DNA of 64,000 nucleotides from Scenedesmus sp. ARA3 (GCA_004335835.1 RWJK01001513.1:1-64000), one strand, 5' to 3'. Positions 12,001 through 23,044 are shown, counted from the first letter of the stretch. A program made the numbers and translations. Notes: generated by a model not told the origin, from the sequence alone.

Positions 12001-15000
12001 TGCTTCACAAGTACAGCGCAGTTGTCGCTGCTCGCTGCGCAATCGTGCCTCTGTGCAGTGGGGCGTCCTGCACCTGCCACAAGGAATGAGGATGCTTTGC
12101 ACACAGCTGTCTGTGCTGTGGTATTTGCTGTCACTTCCGCAGTCATCTCAACGTTCCCAAACAAAGTCAATCACTCACTGTTATAGCCGTAGTTGCTGCC
12201 ATAACCGCCATAGTTTCCGCCGTAGCTGCTGTAACCGCCCAGGCCGCTCAGCCCACCCAGCCCGGCCAGCAAGCCAAATGTATCCTTGCCCAGCAGACGC
12301 CTCAGGGGCCCAGCTGCCTGTGGGGCGGCATCCTCAGTCGCTGCAGGTGCAGCAGCTGCAGCAGCAATGGCGACACCAGCGAGACACAGAGGGTCACGTG
12401 CAGCAGCAGGGCGTGGTGTGATTGCCACAGCAAGATGTGCGTGTAGGGTTTTGGGCCGCCTCGCAATCTGGCTGGGCAGCAGTAACTGTGGTGGCCAAGA
12501 ACGATGTTGCAGTTGAAGCCTTGCAGGAAAGCATGTGATATGGAAAGATGTTTGTTGCACGTGGTGACCTGCCAGGCTGGCGCAACACCACACCAGCAGC
12601 ACAATGTGCATGGAGGTGGCAAAAGCTGGCTGCAGTCAGCACGCACGCGGTCGCTTACCTGCCAGTAGAGCAGCACAGACCAACAGGGAAAGCAGTAGAG
12701 CTCCGGATGCCTTCATTTTGCTCGAAACAGCCAGTTACTGGAGGTGGTTGGTCCAGAAGGACAGATGATGGCGAACACAGCAGCACACCCCGGTCGTCAG
12801 TCACATGAAGTGCGTGTAAAGATGTTTAACTATTCGTTCGCTGAACTGCGGCACGATTGAACGGTGGATCGCAGAGATGGTGCTTTGGGCATATCACTGC
12901 TCAGACGACAGGCTGTTCAGCTGATTGTTGACTTGCAAGACAACATTGTTAATGATTAGGTTAGGTAGGACTGCAAGTGTCCATCACCGCAAGCTAAGCA
13001 AAGGCCGGGATGTACTCACCGTTGGGCCGGGTCGCTGCTAGCGTAAGGATGGAATGTATTTGACGGGAACTGGGCAAATCAAATTGAATCACGGTGCCGC
13101 TTGCCGATGAGTTCGACAGCAGAGTGCCTGCCTGTGGTTGCAGGTTCCCGGAGCTATGATTCCCGCCTTTGGTTATCCGACTTTGGTTATCCGATACGAG
13201 TTTGGGCCGGGAGTGCAGCAAGGCCATGCAAGGCTGCTAAATTGACGCATGTTACTAGCTTGGAGGCTCTGTGGTCAGATACTACACCACAGCAGCAGCG
13301 GGGTCCTTGCGGCAGTACAGTGTACTGTCTATTGGTCACAGCGCAGCACATACAGCACTGGGCTGTTGCTGGCTGCTTGCAGGCAGCTGCTTGCAAGCTT
13401 TATAGACAGCCTATCGTGCATGCAACGCTTATCTGCCGCCCAAGGTCCGCTGACACCTATGTTGCAGTGATCCAATAGTTTGCTGTTGAGTCGCACCCAC
13501 CCAACCTTGCACTGCTAGTGGATCGTGCTGGTTGCTCCTGCCTCAATGTTTCTACTGCTACTCGCAGTGCCTGCCCAGTCAACCCAGCTCTGCTGCCTTT
13601 GACTTTTGCTGCAGGGCTTCCGGCCTCGGCACAGTCAACCAGCACCCTGGCCTGCTGTCATTGGCTTCTGTTTTCCTGCGAGAGCACAACAGGAGGGCAG
13701 CAGAGGCGGTGCGCCTCAACCCCTCCTGGGGCGATGAGGAGGCATTCCAGTACGCACGCAAGTGAGTGGGCCGGGCAGAAGGGGGTGTCTGCGGCATCAC
13801 TGTTGCCCCTGCTGCTTGCACTGCGCAGCATGCGTCCTGTGTTGTAACAGGGCGACTCGCCTGCCCGACTAGCTGCGTGTGCAAACAACTCTGGCATTCT
13901 GCTGTGGTTCAACTGCCGCTACAATGCCACCGCTGATTTTATTGCCTGCCATTGTTTCTGAACATATTTCACCGCAACCCTGCAGGTGGGTGATTGCGCA
14001 CTGGCAGCACGTGGTGTTTGACGAGTACATCACGGCACTGCTGGGAGCCACACTGCCGCAGTACACGAGCTACAACGAAAGCACCAACCCAGGCATTGAC
14101 AACTTTTTTGCAAGCGCGTCCTACCGCTACGGCCACGCCACCATCACCGATGTTGTCTTCAGGCTGGATGAGCACTGGCAGGAGCACCCACAGGTGCGGC
14201 AGCTGGATGTAACAGTTTTGCAACGATGAGTTACAAGGCGCAGCAATGTAGCCATTCAGCATGAAGCGACTAAGGATGTGTTATTTAAGCTGGACGAGCG
14301 CTGGTGCAACGGATGGATACAATGCAGCGTAACTCAAAAATGAGTTGTACTGCCAAAGCAGAGCAGCACTCTGGGTGTTCATCTTGATGCAGCAGTTGAG
14401 GCACAGCACGCCTGCAATCAAGTGTGGCGCCTTGCACAGCAGCAACCACATCTGGTGCCATATGCTTGCCTACCTGTACTGCCTGCCGTGTTCCTGCAGG
14501 GCGGCCTGCTGCTGTTCTAAGCCCACTTCCAGCCAGACAAGGCCCTGTTAGCAGGCAACACAAATTCCATCTTGTGCCATCTGCCTGCCTGCCTGTACTG
14601 CCTGTACTGCCTGCAGGGCCACCTGCTGCTGTCCCAAGCCTGGTTCCAGCCCGACAAGGCGCTGTCAGCAGGCATTGAGCCGCTGCTGCGCGGCTACGTG
14701 GCCAGCCCCAGGGGCCAAGTGGGCATGCCTTTTGCTTCCGCGGTGCAGCAGAACCTGTTTGGCCCCAGCCACATCAACGGCACAGACCTGCTGGCCATCA
14801 ACATCCAGCGCGGGAGGGACCACGGACTGCCAGACTACAACACCTGCAGGTGGGGCGTGTGCAGTTATGATGCTTACGTGTTTTGTGTGTTATGGCTAAC
14901 ACTTGCGGCTGTTAGCAACGGAGTGACTATTGCAAGGGAGTGGAGATGCTGACGTGCGGCTTGTGGTGTGTGGCTTGTGTTACTTTGCTGTTGCTGTTGA

Positions 15001-15002
15001 TG

Positions 15003-15051
<49 letters not shown>

Positions 15052-18000
15052 GTTCTGCAGGCACCTGATGGCCCTGCTCCAGCCAGCAGCTTGTGCGCAG
15101 CCTAGACACCTGCTGTTGCGTCCACCTGTCACCACTGCCCTTCATCTGCTGCTGCTGCTGCTGCTGCACTTCATGTTGCCTTTCGCGCATACCTGCAGGC
15201 GTGGTTTTGGCTTGGCCCCGGCCACCTCCTTCCGCAACATCACACCAGACGCAGCCCTGGCTTCCAAGCTGGAGCAGCTCTACGGCGGCAACATCAACAA
15301 CATCGATGCCTATGTTGGCGGCCTGGCTGAGCCGCATGTTGGCAATGCACACGTGGGGGCGCTGTTCTATGCGAGCATCCTTGACCAGTTCACACGGCTG
15401 CGGGACGGGGACTGGTACTACTACAAGAATGCGGACAACGGACTGTTCACTCCGCAGGAGGTGGCTGAGATAGACGGCACAGGTGGGCAGGGCTCGACAA
15501 GCAGTTCTTGCTGCTGCTGGATGCTTGTGATGAAGCTGCAGCCGTGTGGTAGTGTGGTTGCAGGGCCTGAGGGGGTTGCAGTTGGCTGAGAACGGATGCA
15601 GGCATTGGTGGGTGGGGCGGCAGTGTGTGTGTATGCTGATGTGCAGTTGACGGGTGAGGTTGGTGTGTCTGCGGCAGCGTAGTGGCATGGCTTTGAGTCT
15701 TGGGTGTGCTAGCCACATATGCGTAGCCGAGTGAGCTGCAGACTCTGCATTAGTGGTGCTCCCTTGTTATGGGTAGCGCCGCGATTCCAGATAGGGTTCA
15801 AGAAGGTTGTCAAGACAAACACAATGTAGCACACATTGGTACTCACAGGGCACACATGTGCTGCTGCTCCTGCTCTTGCTGCTGCTGCTGCTGCATCTTC
15901 CAGGCCTGCGTGACATCATCATGCGCAACACCAACATCACAGAGGTAAGCAAAGACCAGCCAGCAGCAGCAGCAGCACGGCTGCACTAGCAAACGTAGGG
16001 TGTCAATTGGGTCATCCTTTGGCATGCACTTGTCGAAAATGGGTCTGCTGCACTTGTGCTGCCTGCCTGCCGGTATTGCTGACGGGTCTGCCTGCCCTGC
16101 CCCATACGTACTGCCTATCATTGCCACACAGCTGCTTGTCAGCATCTGCGTGACTTGTTTTGCCTGCTTGCTGATCTGTATGTGCTGTATGCGCTTTCCT
16201 GTACTGCGGATAAACTGCCCATGCACTGCCTACGTACTCCACAACCTGCGTTGTAACAACACAGCTCCCTGACAGCGTGTGGGTGGTGGCCAAGGACAGT
16301 GTGCTGGGAGTCTGCCCGGCAGATGCAGCCGGCAGCAGCAGCAGCGGCGGCGGCGCTGGCCTAGCCAGCAGCAGCAGCAGCAGCGGCAATGCGTCTGTTG
16401 CGGGCCCCTTCAAGCTGCTGGATGGTGCTGTGGAGCTGACCATCAGCAAGGCAGCAGACCCCAGCAAGATGAGGGTGCAAGTTGTTGGCAGGTTCGACAA
16501 GGGCTTCATTGGCTTTGGCGTGGCAAAGCCAGGTGCGGTTTTCAAACAGGCAGAGTTGTGTTTTGGCTTACTTAAGAGTTGCATGTTGGGGTTTGGGGCT
16601 TCCTTGGCTTTGGCGTGGCAAAGCCAGGTGCTTCTTTCGAAAGGTTGGTGCTTCGATAACTAGTCTATTTTGATGCGTGGCTGCTGGGAATGTATGTTGG
16701 TTGCTGTTCACCAGAGGCTCTGTTGGCTGTGGTGCGGCAAAGCAGGTGCGCAGCGCAGGCAGTAATAGCTGGATGGCAATTGGGAATTGAAAATTGTGCT
16801 TGTTCAGTGCTGCAGTGGGCGTGCTTAGAATTACGCTGCACCTGGGTGACGCTTGCCTAAAGGCGATCTTGGATACAGGTGCGACTGCAGGCAAGCGTCA
16901 CCAGGTGCAGCACATATGCAGCTGCGGCACTTTGAACGAATAATGCAGCAGAGTATGTTGTGGGTTGTATTCGTGGCAATTGGCGCATTCATGCCGGTAT
17001 GGCCGGCACAGGTCACTGTTTCTTTTGTGGAGTGCGCACCTCACAGCGAGGGAAGACATTACATTGGACGCCAGGAGGGAGACAAATAGCTGCACGCCTG
17101 CAGAGCACTGCTGCATCTACGCAGTCATTGCACAAAGATGCGTCCCTGTGGTGCTGTTGCTGCTCCAGCGCTAATTTTGGCTGCTGCTGCTGCTGCTGCT
17201 GCTGCAGACCAGCCGATTGGCCAGAAAATGGTGGGTGCCGACATGGTCATCTCTCGCATGGTGGACGGCAAGCCCTCAGTGCTGGACTACCACGCAATTG
17301 GCCACATCCCTCCGATCCTCGACACCAGCAGCAGCGGCAGCAACGACGTCACGCTCATCCGCTACGAGCGCAGCGGCGGGCAAACTGTCAGTGTGTTTGA
17401 GCGGCCGTTTGCTGCCAGTGATGGCAACGGGCTGGACAGTGCAGTGCTGCAAGAGGGCCCCAACACGTTCATTGTGTCGCACGGGGCAAATGACGACCTG
17501 ATCTACCATGGGTGAGAAGTGACAGGGAGCATGGCAGGTGGATTGTTAGATATCAGCCCAAGCAACGCACTGGTTGACTGGTGCTGAAATGTGTCTGATC
17601 GCCTTGCGTGGCTCACCTGTATAACAGCTTCTGCCTCCATCAGCAACACTTTGCCCTAGCTTCCGACTTGTGTCTTCCTTTCTTTCCCCTGTGTTGTTTC
17701 TTTTCCTGTTGCTGCAGCATTGACAACCGTGCTGTGCTGGAGCTCAAGGGCCCTCTCTTTGGCGGCAACCCTGCAGATGTGGCAATTGTCACTGCAGCAG
17801 ACCCACTGGCTGTGAAGCGTCGCACTCAGCACGGCTGCCTCATGGCCGTGAACTTCATCCTGGTGTTCCCGCTGGGAGCGCTGCTGGCGCGGCAGCTGCG
17901 TGCTCGCTGGCTCAACTCCCTGGCTGCCAAGGCGGTGCTCTTCTACATGCACATCGCGCTGCAGGTGGGCCAGCAGCAGCTGTATGTACGCAATTCAAGC

Positions 18001-18568
18001 GCGTTCGGCAACACAGCGCCGTGCATGTGTCTGCCTGTAGCGTGCAGTGTCGCCTGCTTGCTGCTCCTGCGCTCGGTGTATGCAACATTTTCCTGCAGTG
18101 TCATGATATGCCTGACTTGTTGTTTCTACACCGTGCAGATGTCTGGCATTGCGCTGGCCGCTGCTGGCTTCGTAATTGCCACCAAGAATTGCGGCTTTGC
18201 CGTTTACTGACGAGCTGTTATCGTCCCGTGTATGTCTGTATTGCAGATGTCTGGTGTGGCTCTTGCCACTGCCGGCTTCATCATCGCCACAAAGGACTTT
18301 GGCATCCCCTACAAGGACGTGCTGTTCCACCACGGCACGCTGGGTGTGACAATTCTCACGCTGGTCTACTTCCAGGTGCGTCATATAACTGTTATATAAC
18401 TGTCACACAGTGTGGCGATGACGAGCAGTCGTCTGGTGGCAGCAGCCATGCATTTGTGCGCCCCTTTACTGGCTCGGACATTGCTGACTTTGGCCTTCTC
18501 CAGCTTGCAACTTGCACCTGCTGATCAACTTGTAGTTGCTCATCCGCGTCGTGCGTCCCCTGCTGCTG

Positions 18569-18605
<37 letters not shown>

Positions 18606-21233
18606 ACACCTTGCTGCCTGCACCTGCCTGCAGCTGCTCATCGGCTTTGTGCGGCCCCCTGCAGCCTCCGACATGCTTCGTGCACTGTGGCAGCTGGGCC
18701 ATGCCATGCTGGGGCGCTGCGCGCTGATGCTGGGCATGGTCAACGTGTTCATCGGCATCTACCTCTTCGGCACGCTGTACAAGGGTGAGCAGGCGATCTA
18801 AATGCATTCAAATACGTGGTGCACTGTACAAGGGTGTTTTTTTTTGGTTACTCAGCATCGGGTGTGCTAACTGGGCATCATGTGTGGTGCGTTGCGAACG
18901 TGTACATTTAGAGGACTCTTTGCACACATGTGTTGCTGCCTGTGCTGGCCCACTGGCAAGGTGCATCACTAAAGAGCTGCGCCATGTGTGCTGCTTCCTT
19001 GGGTAAACACCCATTGCTGCAGGCAACATTGGGCTGTGGGGAGGGCTGGCTGCTGCTGGCGTGGCAACCATTGCTCTGCTGCAGATAATCGGAGACCTGC
19101 TGGGTGCGTTGGTCAGCACATCATCATGATTTTGCATGTCAGCACTTGCTTTTTGACGGTGTTCTTGCTGTTGCATCAGACAAGCATACTATGTAGCCTA
19201 GTAGGTTGCAGCAGGCTTGCATGCTTCTGGTGCAAAGGGTCTGTAAATGGCAAACTGATGCGTGGCTGTGTCAGCCTGCGCGTACAATTCGTGCGCGACA
19301 CATCGCGCACAGCAGCGCAGGTAACAGCTTGGAGCTACAGAGGCAAGCACTGCTGCAGTTCATCAGCAGCCCGCCGAGCTGCATTGTACGTGGTGCGCTC
19401 GTTGAAGTTGAGTAGAGCTTACATCTCTCCGCGACAGCGCAATGCTGATACTGCTGCCCCGCTGCTGCTGCTGCTGCTGCTGCAGAGCGCCGCGCCAGCG
19501 AGATGCTTGCTGCTCGTATGGCCAACCTGCCACCCGGTGGCAAGCCGCCTCCCACCACAACCGCCAGCACTCCTCGCGGCAGCGACAGCTTTGCTCACGG
19601 TGCCAGCAACCTGACAGATGATGACATAAATCCTAGCCACAGGGACCCTGGCTATAGCCCCGGCCCCGCAGCTGATGATCAGTTCAAATCCTACAGCGCC
19701 CCGCAGCCGCACTTCGGTGGGGGTCAGTTTGGCGGCCCTGGGGCTGCCAGCTTCGGCGTCGCGGCGGGGTTTAGCCCACCTGGTGGCAGCGGTTTAGGCA
19801 GCAGCTTGTGGTACGGCCCAGTGCCAGATGATGAGCCAGTGTATGGTGCATATCCACAGTACAACCAGCAGCAGTACCACCAGCCGCCAGGTTCTTTTGC
19901 CAGTGGAAGTCAGGGCCGTGGGTATGCACCTGCAGGGCCGCCAGCACCAGCAGCAGAGGGAGTGATGGATGAGGAAACAGGAGCAGGAGCAGCAACTCCA
20001 GCAGATGCAGCAGCAACAGCGTCAAGATCTCGTGTCAGCTTCAGCACCGATGTAACAGACCACACCCAGCAGCAGCAGCAGCAGCGGCAGCATGGGGCTG
20101 GCAGCAGCAGCGCCAACAGCGCACTGACAGCACCGCACCCCACTGCAGCAGCAGCAGCAGCGTTTAACCCTGGTGCTTATGCCGGCCCCATTCGCAAAGC
20201 CTTTGGCTCCTTCACTGGTGTGGGTGGCATGCTGCTGCGCCGCAGCACCACCAACAACAGCAGCGCCCTGGAGACGCCCCGCCTGCCCTACAGCGCGGCT
20301 GCCGATCCCAACAACGGTGTCTTCTGCGACTACGAGACAGCAGGAGTGTACGATCCAGCCAGGTGGGCAGCTTGGCCACAGTTTCAATCTTAGGTTTCAA
20401 GTCTTGCAGCAGCGCTGCTTACGGTGCATTCAGCAACATGGGTCCCCTGCCAGCAACAGCCTAGCTGCATTGCAGTGCGTGCCCTGCTGCACATTCTGCA
20501 TATAATACATGCTGTACGTCCTGCAGTAGCTGGACATGCCACCAGCCACCAGGCATTGATCTACCACCATTGCCAAGCTGCCGCCACAACCATTCACATC
20601 TTTGTCATTAGTTCTTCCTGCAATCCATCTTTTCTTCAAAGCAAATTAGTGATGCTGCCGTTCCTGCTGCTGTGCAGTGGTGCCTTCAAGGCAGCAGGGC
20701 ACACCAAGAAGCCGCCTGTGCAAGAGCTGCACCTGCCCAGCAGCAGCAACACGGGCCTAGGGCTTGGCATCCCCCACAGCGCACCAATTACAAGCCCCGC
20801 TGTGCCACGCCGCAGCGCGTCAACCAGCTCTGTGAACAGCGGCAGCAACGGCGGCTACTACGCCGGCAGCAGCAGCGGCGGCGGCGACATGCTCGGCCGC
20901 ACCGGCAGCAACTGGCGGGAGGCTGCCGCTGCTGCGCTGCAGCGCAGCAATGCAGCAGCAGAGACTGGCAACAATGCGTATGCTAACGGCAGTGGCAGTG
21001 GCAATGGAGCTGGCGGGGGCAGCAGTGCGTACGGTGCTAACATTGCATCAAAGCTGGCAGCTGTGCAGGCAGCACTTGACAGTGCTGCTGCTGCTGCTGC
21101 TCCTGGCAGCCCTAAAGCATACGGGGACCCTGCTGGCGATGGCAGCAGTGCTGCTGGGGGTGGTGGCGGCAGCAGCAGCAGCCCCACAGTGAGGCTGACC
21201 ACGTCTATGCTGGATAGGCACAACAGGGCTTGA
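7512..21233 (+). CDS. Animal-type haem peroxidase-like / DOMON / cytochrome b561 fusion protein
   Basis: Eighteen exons: 7512-7660, 8242-8317, 9032-9191, 9430-9645, 10254-10422, 13615-13761, 13986-14193, 14617-14849, 15199-15482, 15904-15944, 16265-16532, 17208-17511, 17718-17964, 18247-18375, 18634-18784, 19023-19103, 19486-20362, 20678-21233. Every junction keeps phase; the sum is 4,296 nt (1,431 aa). Order: signal peptide (1 to ~25); animal-type peroxidase domain (~40-560) with NNAANPTW, RPSPRAIS, FLDASVVYGT, LREHNRR, YRYGHATITDVVFRLDEHW and INIQRGRDHGLPDYN; DOMON (~562-750); cytochrome b561 (~755-955) with QHG, MHIALQ, FHHGTLG and GHAMLG supplying the four haem histidines; then a ~475-residue Gly/Ser/Gln-rich cytoplasmic tail. 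CYBDOM proteins pass electrons from cytosolic ascorbate across the membrane to DOMON haem; here that relay would face an extracellular peroxidase-like domain. Proximal His356 is kept. The distal Asp/His (now Thr115/Thr116), Arg (Thr263) and Glu (Gln266) are replaced, so classical peroxidase chemistry is doubtful. Confidence 0.85.
8753..8815 (+). pseudogene. Decayed tandem copy of peroxidase exon 3 (5' part)
   Basis: After an acceptor-like gcatgcag, this segment reads GPSRPSPCAISVTCTNSFYF, nearly the start of exon 3 (GPSRPSPRAISVAVTNSPYF, from 9032). Offset is 279 bp. Each copy is preceded by its own (CTG)n tract, so the duplicated unit includes the end of the intron. The copy then runs into unrelated frame and another CTG tract, so it cannot replace exon 3. 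Confidence 0.8.
9306..9352 (+). pseudogene. Decayed tandem copy of peroxidase exon 4 start
   Basis: Preceded by cacccgcag, the segment reads DNPGQPILVPPGDPWM, against DNSSQPIPVPPGDPWM at the start of exon 4 (9430). Offset is 124 bp. Similarity fades right after the Met codon. Confidence 0.8.
9869..10165 (+). pseudogene. Two decayed tandem copies of peroxidase exon 5
   Basis: Segments beginning at 9869 and 10100, each after a gcag acceptor, repeat the start of functional exon 5 (10254). The first reads LLTGSGGLLRDDGNRGPPF then a stop. The second contains TGSGGLLRDDGNGG but only after a frame shift relative to its acceptor. Intron sequence after the two copies is also similar (gcttgcaagcacaa and gattgcaagcacaa). 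Spacings are 231 and 154 bp. Confidence 0.8.
11430..12716 (-). CDS. Small secreted Gly/Tyr-rich protein, nested in an intron of the peroxidase fusion gene
   Basis: Four exons on the minus strand: 12716-12659, 12355-12179 (acceptor could instead begin at 12340, same phase), 11791-11729, 11482-11430. All introns are GT-AG and phase 1; the sum is 351 nt, 116 aa. Exon 1 encodes a signal peptide (MKASGALLLSLLVCAALLA). Next come an Ala-rich propeptide-like stretch with LRRLLGK and then Gly-Tyr repeats (GGYSSYGGNYGGYGSNYGY, and GSGYGGYGGGYGG in exon 3). The C-terminus is basic: GYGRRYGYGKK. Composition suits a wall or matrix protein, or a small cationic secreted peptide; I recognise no specific family. 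The whole gene lies in the 3.2-kb intron 10,423-13,614 of the opposite-strand gene. Confidence 0.72.
11822..11908. repeat. 26-bp tandem repeat, about 3.3 copies
   Basis: Units starting at 11822, 11848 and 11874 share the core agcaaggacggctg and differ by a few substitutions; a partial fourth follows. It lies in intron 2 of the nested minus-strand gene. Confidence 0.8.
14270..14312 (+). pseudogene. Decayed tandem copy of the 3' end of peroxidase exon 7
   Basis: The segment gatgtgttatttaagctgga aligns with gatgttgtcttcaggctgga of exon 7, 126 bp upstream, and encodes KLDERW against RLDEHW. No donor is conserved in the copy. Confidence 0.65.
14500..14565 (+). pseudogene. Decayed tandem copy of peroxidase exon 8 start
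   Basis: After ttcctgcag, the segment would read GGLLLF, stop, AHFQPDKALLAGN. Functional exon 8 (14617) reads GHLLLSQAWFQPDKALSAG. Offset is 117 bp. The in-frame stop makes this copy non-coding. Confidence 0.8.
16597..16745 (+). pseudogene. Two decayed copies of the 3' end of peroxidase exon 11 with its donor site
   Basis: The functional exon ends ggctttggcgtggcaaagcc, AG, then donor gtgcgg (ends 16532). Near-identical sequence ends at 16627 (donor gtgctt), and a more diverged copy ends at 16745 (donor gtgcgc). Offsets are 95 and 118-119 bp. Donor duplication could produce alternative splice products, but the copies have no matching acceptor and probably decay. Confidence 0.78.
16835..16911. 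repeat. Intronic inverted repeat (hairpin), 23-bp arms
   Basis: Left arm 16835-16858 and right arm 16889-16911 are reverse complements except for one bulged base, around a 30-nt loop. Left arm core is gcacctgggtgacgcttgcc. It sits in intron 11 of the peroxidase fusion gene. Transcribed, it would fold into a stable hairpin: a miRNA-like precursor, a MITE relic, or chance. Confidence 0.75.
18139..18210 (+). pseudogene. Decayed tandem copy of cytochrome b561 exon 14
   Basis: After ccgtgcag the copy reads MSGIALAAAGFVIATKNCG and soon meets a TGA. Functional exon 14 (18247) reads MSGVALATAGFIIATKDFG. Offset is 108 bp. Without the downstream HHG haem ligand and with a stop, the copy cannot substitute for the real exon. 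Confidence 0.85.
18444..18500 (+). pseudogene. Decayed copy of the start of cytochrome b561 exon 15
   Basis: The segment encodes HAFVRPFTGSDIAD, against IGFVRPPAASDMLRA in functional exon 15 (from 18634). A short copy of exon 15's other end (gtgcactgtacaagggtg, 18819-18836) lies just downstream of the real donor. Confidence 0.65.
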
Positions 21234-23044
21234 GGCAGCTGTAAAGATATGGTTGGAATGTTGTTTTGTGCGTGAGAGACAGCGCAAGGTGATGGGGCAG
21301 CAGTTGGGCAGCGTGGTGGGGAGTTGCATCTGCCCTGACTATCAGCAGTAGCTGCTTTTAGGTTGCCAGTTTTTGTATTGAGCAGCTGGTGTTACCTTTG
21401 CTGGCGGATTCCTTTCTGCAGCAAATTCAGGAGCAAGGCAGCAAAGGGCGAGATGTAGACAGCCCTGATGTGGCAGGATGTGCTTCACAATGTTGTCCGA
21501 AGAGTTGTAAACTGGTTTGTTTGTGGCGCATGCTCGACTCACGTGCCTGTTGCTTTTTTTACCCCATGGGTTTGGTGGTGGGCAAGATGTATTGTCAGTA
21601 TCCATGATGACAGTCATACGACATTGCTTCTGCAAAGGTATGTTGCAGGCGGCTGGTGATGAGCATGCATACTCGCACAATTACAGCAGCAGGTGTTGTT
21701 GCTCAGCCCCACAGAGTCTCCCAGCAAAAAAACTGTGTGGAATGATGTCCTTGCTGTTCAGCATCCAAGTTGTGTACAGTTTTCGCAGCTTGAGCCGTGC
21801 ACTGTCGAACACTATCAGGCACCATGATGTAGTGTTGGTGCAGTCTTGCGACGCGCATGCTTTTGTGTTTCCTTGATGAAATCTTGGGTTTTCTTCTTGG
21901 CTTGTGAGCCTGGCTGGTTGGCGCGTACATGCAGCCAGTAATGTGCATGGTACTCTGCTTCTCCACGTGGCCTGTGCACATGCCTTGCTGATGGCTTGCT
22001 GCCTTCCCAACACTGCATGCATGGGGTGCAGCAGGCACGCCCACAAGCTGCCCCACCATGCTGCAAAGCCTGTTGAATGTTTGGTTAGTATGTGTGCTGC
22101 GGCTTGCCACCCACTTGCTCAGCTGGCAAGCAGCATGGCAGCATAGCATGGCAGCATAGCAGCCTGGTTGCCGGAGTTGGTTCAGTGCTGCAGGCTGTAA
22201 GCTGCTGTCCATAGTACAGTGCTCCTGACAGCAAAACGTGTTGGCGAGCTGAAGTTTTCGCACCCTTCTTTTATAGCGGATGCAATACCAGTGTGCAGGC
22301 TGCAGCGCATGCCTACTCTTCTGCATTTTTGGGGGACGCTATCAGGTTGCAATTGCTGTGTGAGTGCAGGCAGTTATGCCGCATGATGATGACCTGCCAT
22401 CGTGTGCCACATGTGCTGTGCAGTTGCTGAGCAACTTGGTCTACAGTAGCTGTGTGTCTGCAGGGTGCTGCTGTACGGTATTGCTTGCAGCGCATGCAAA
22501 GCATGATGCTCATGTGTTTACTTAAGCAGGCTTGCAAGACGTGTGTGAGATCGTTTGTGTACACGGCACCGGTTGGCGTGTGCAGGTATGCTTGAGCACA
22601 CTGTACTTGAATACACTGTTGCAGCTTTTGCAATCTTGACTGCTGAAGCAGCCAGCTTTGCTACCATACATGCTTGCCCAACATGCACCGCACTCCAGTA
22701 GCCTTTGTGTTGCCTTCTTGCTGCTCATCCAATTGTGTCAGCCACATGCAAAGCAGGTCTCATGTTTGTTTGTTTGTGTTACCAACAAGTTGTGCACAGC
22801 AGCAGAGACAGGCTTGTTGAGCCTGCTGAGCAGTGCTATGGTGGCAGCTGCAGGTGGCTAGCTGCATGCATGCTCTTATGCAGTCATGTTTCTTGCTGAC
22901 GCAATACACTTTACTTGCTGTATGGCCTTTCAATTATGGCGCAGGCTGCAGAGAGCGCACTCATTTATGGCAGCAACACAGAGAACATATTTTCTACAGT
23001 TGCTGGGCCGCTGTGCAGGGGCCGGCTCTGTGAAGTTGTACTTG
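21234..23044. other. Intergenic stretch after the peroxidase fusion gene
   Basis: About 1.8 kb of GT-rich plus strand with only short ORFs. It probably holds the 3' UTR of the fusion gene. No further feature is supportable. Confidence 0.4.
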
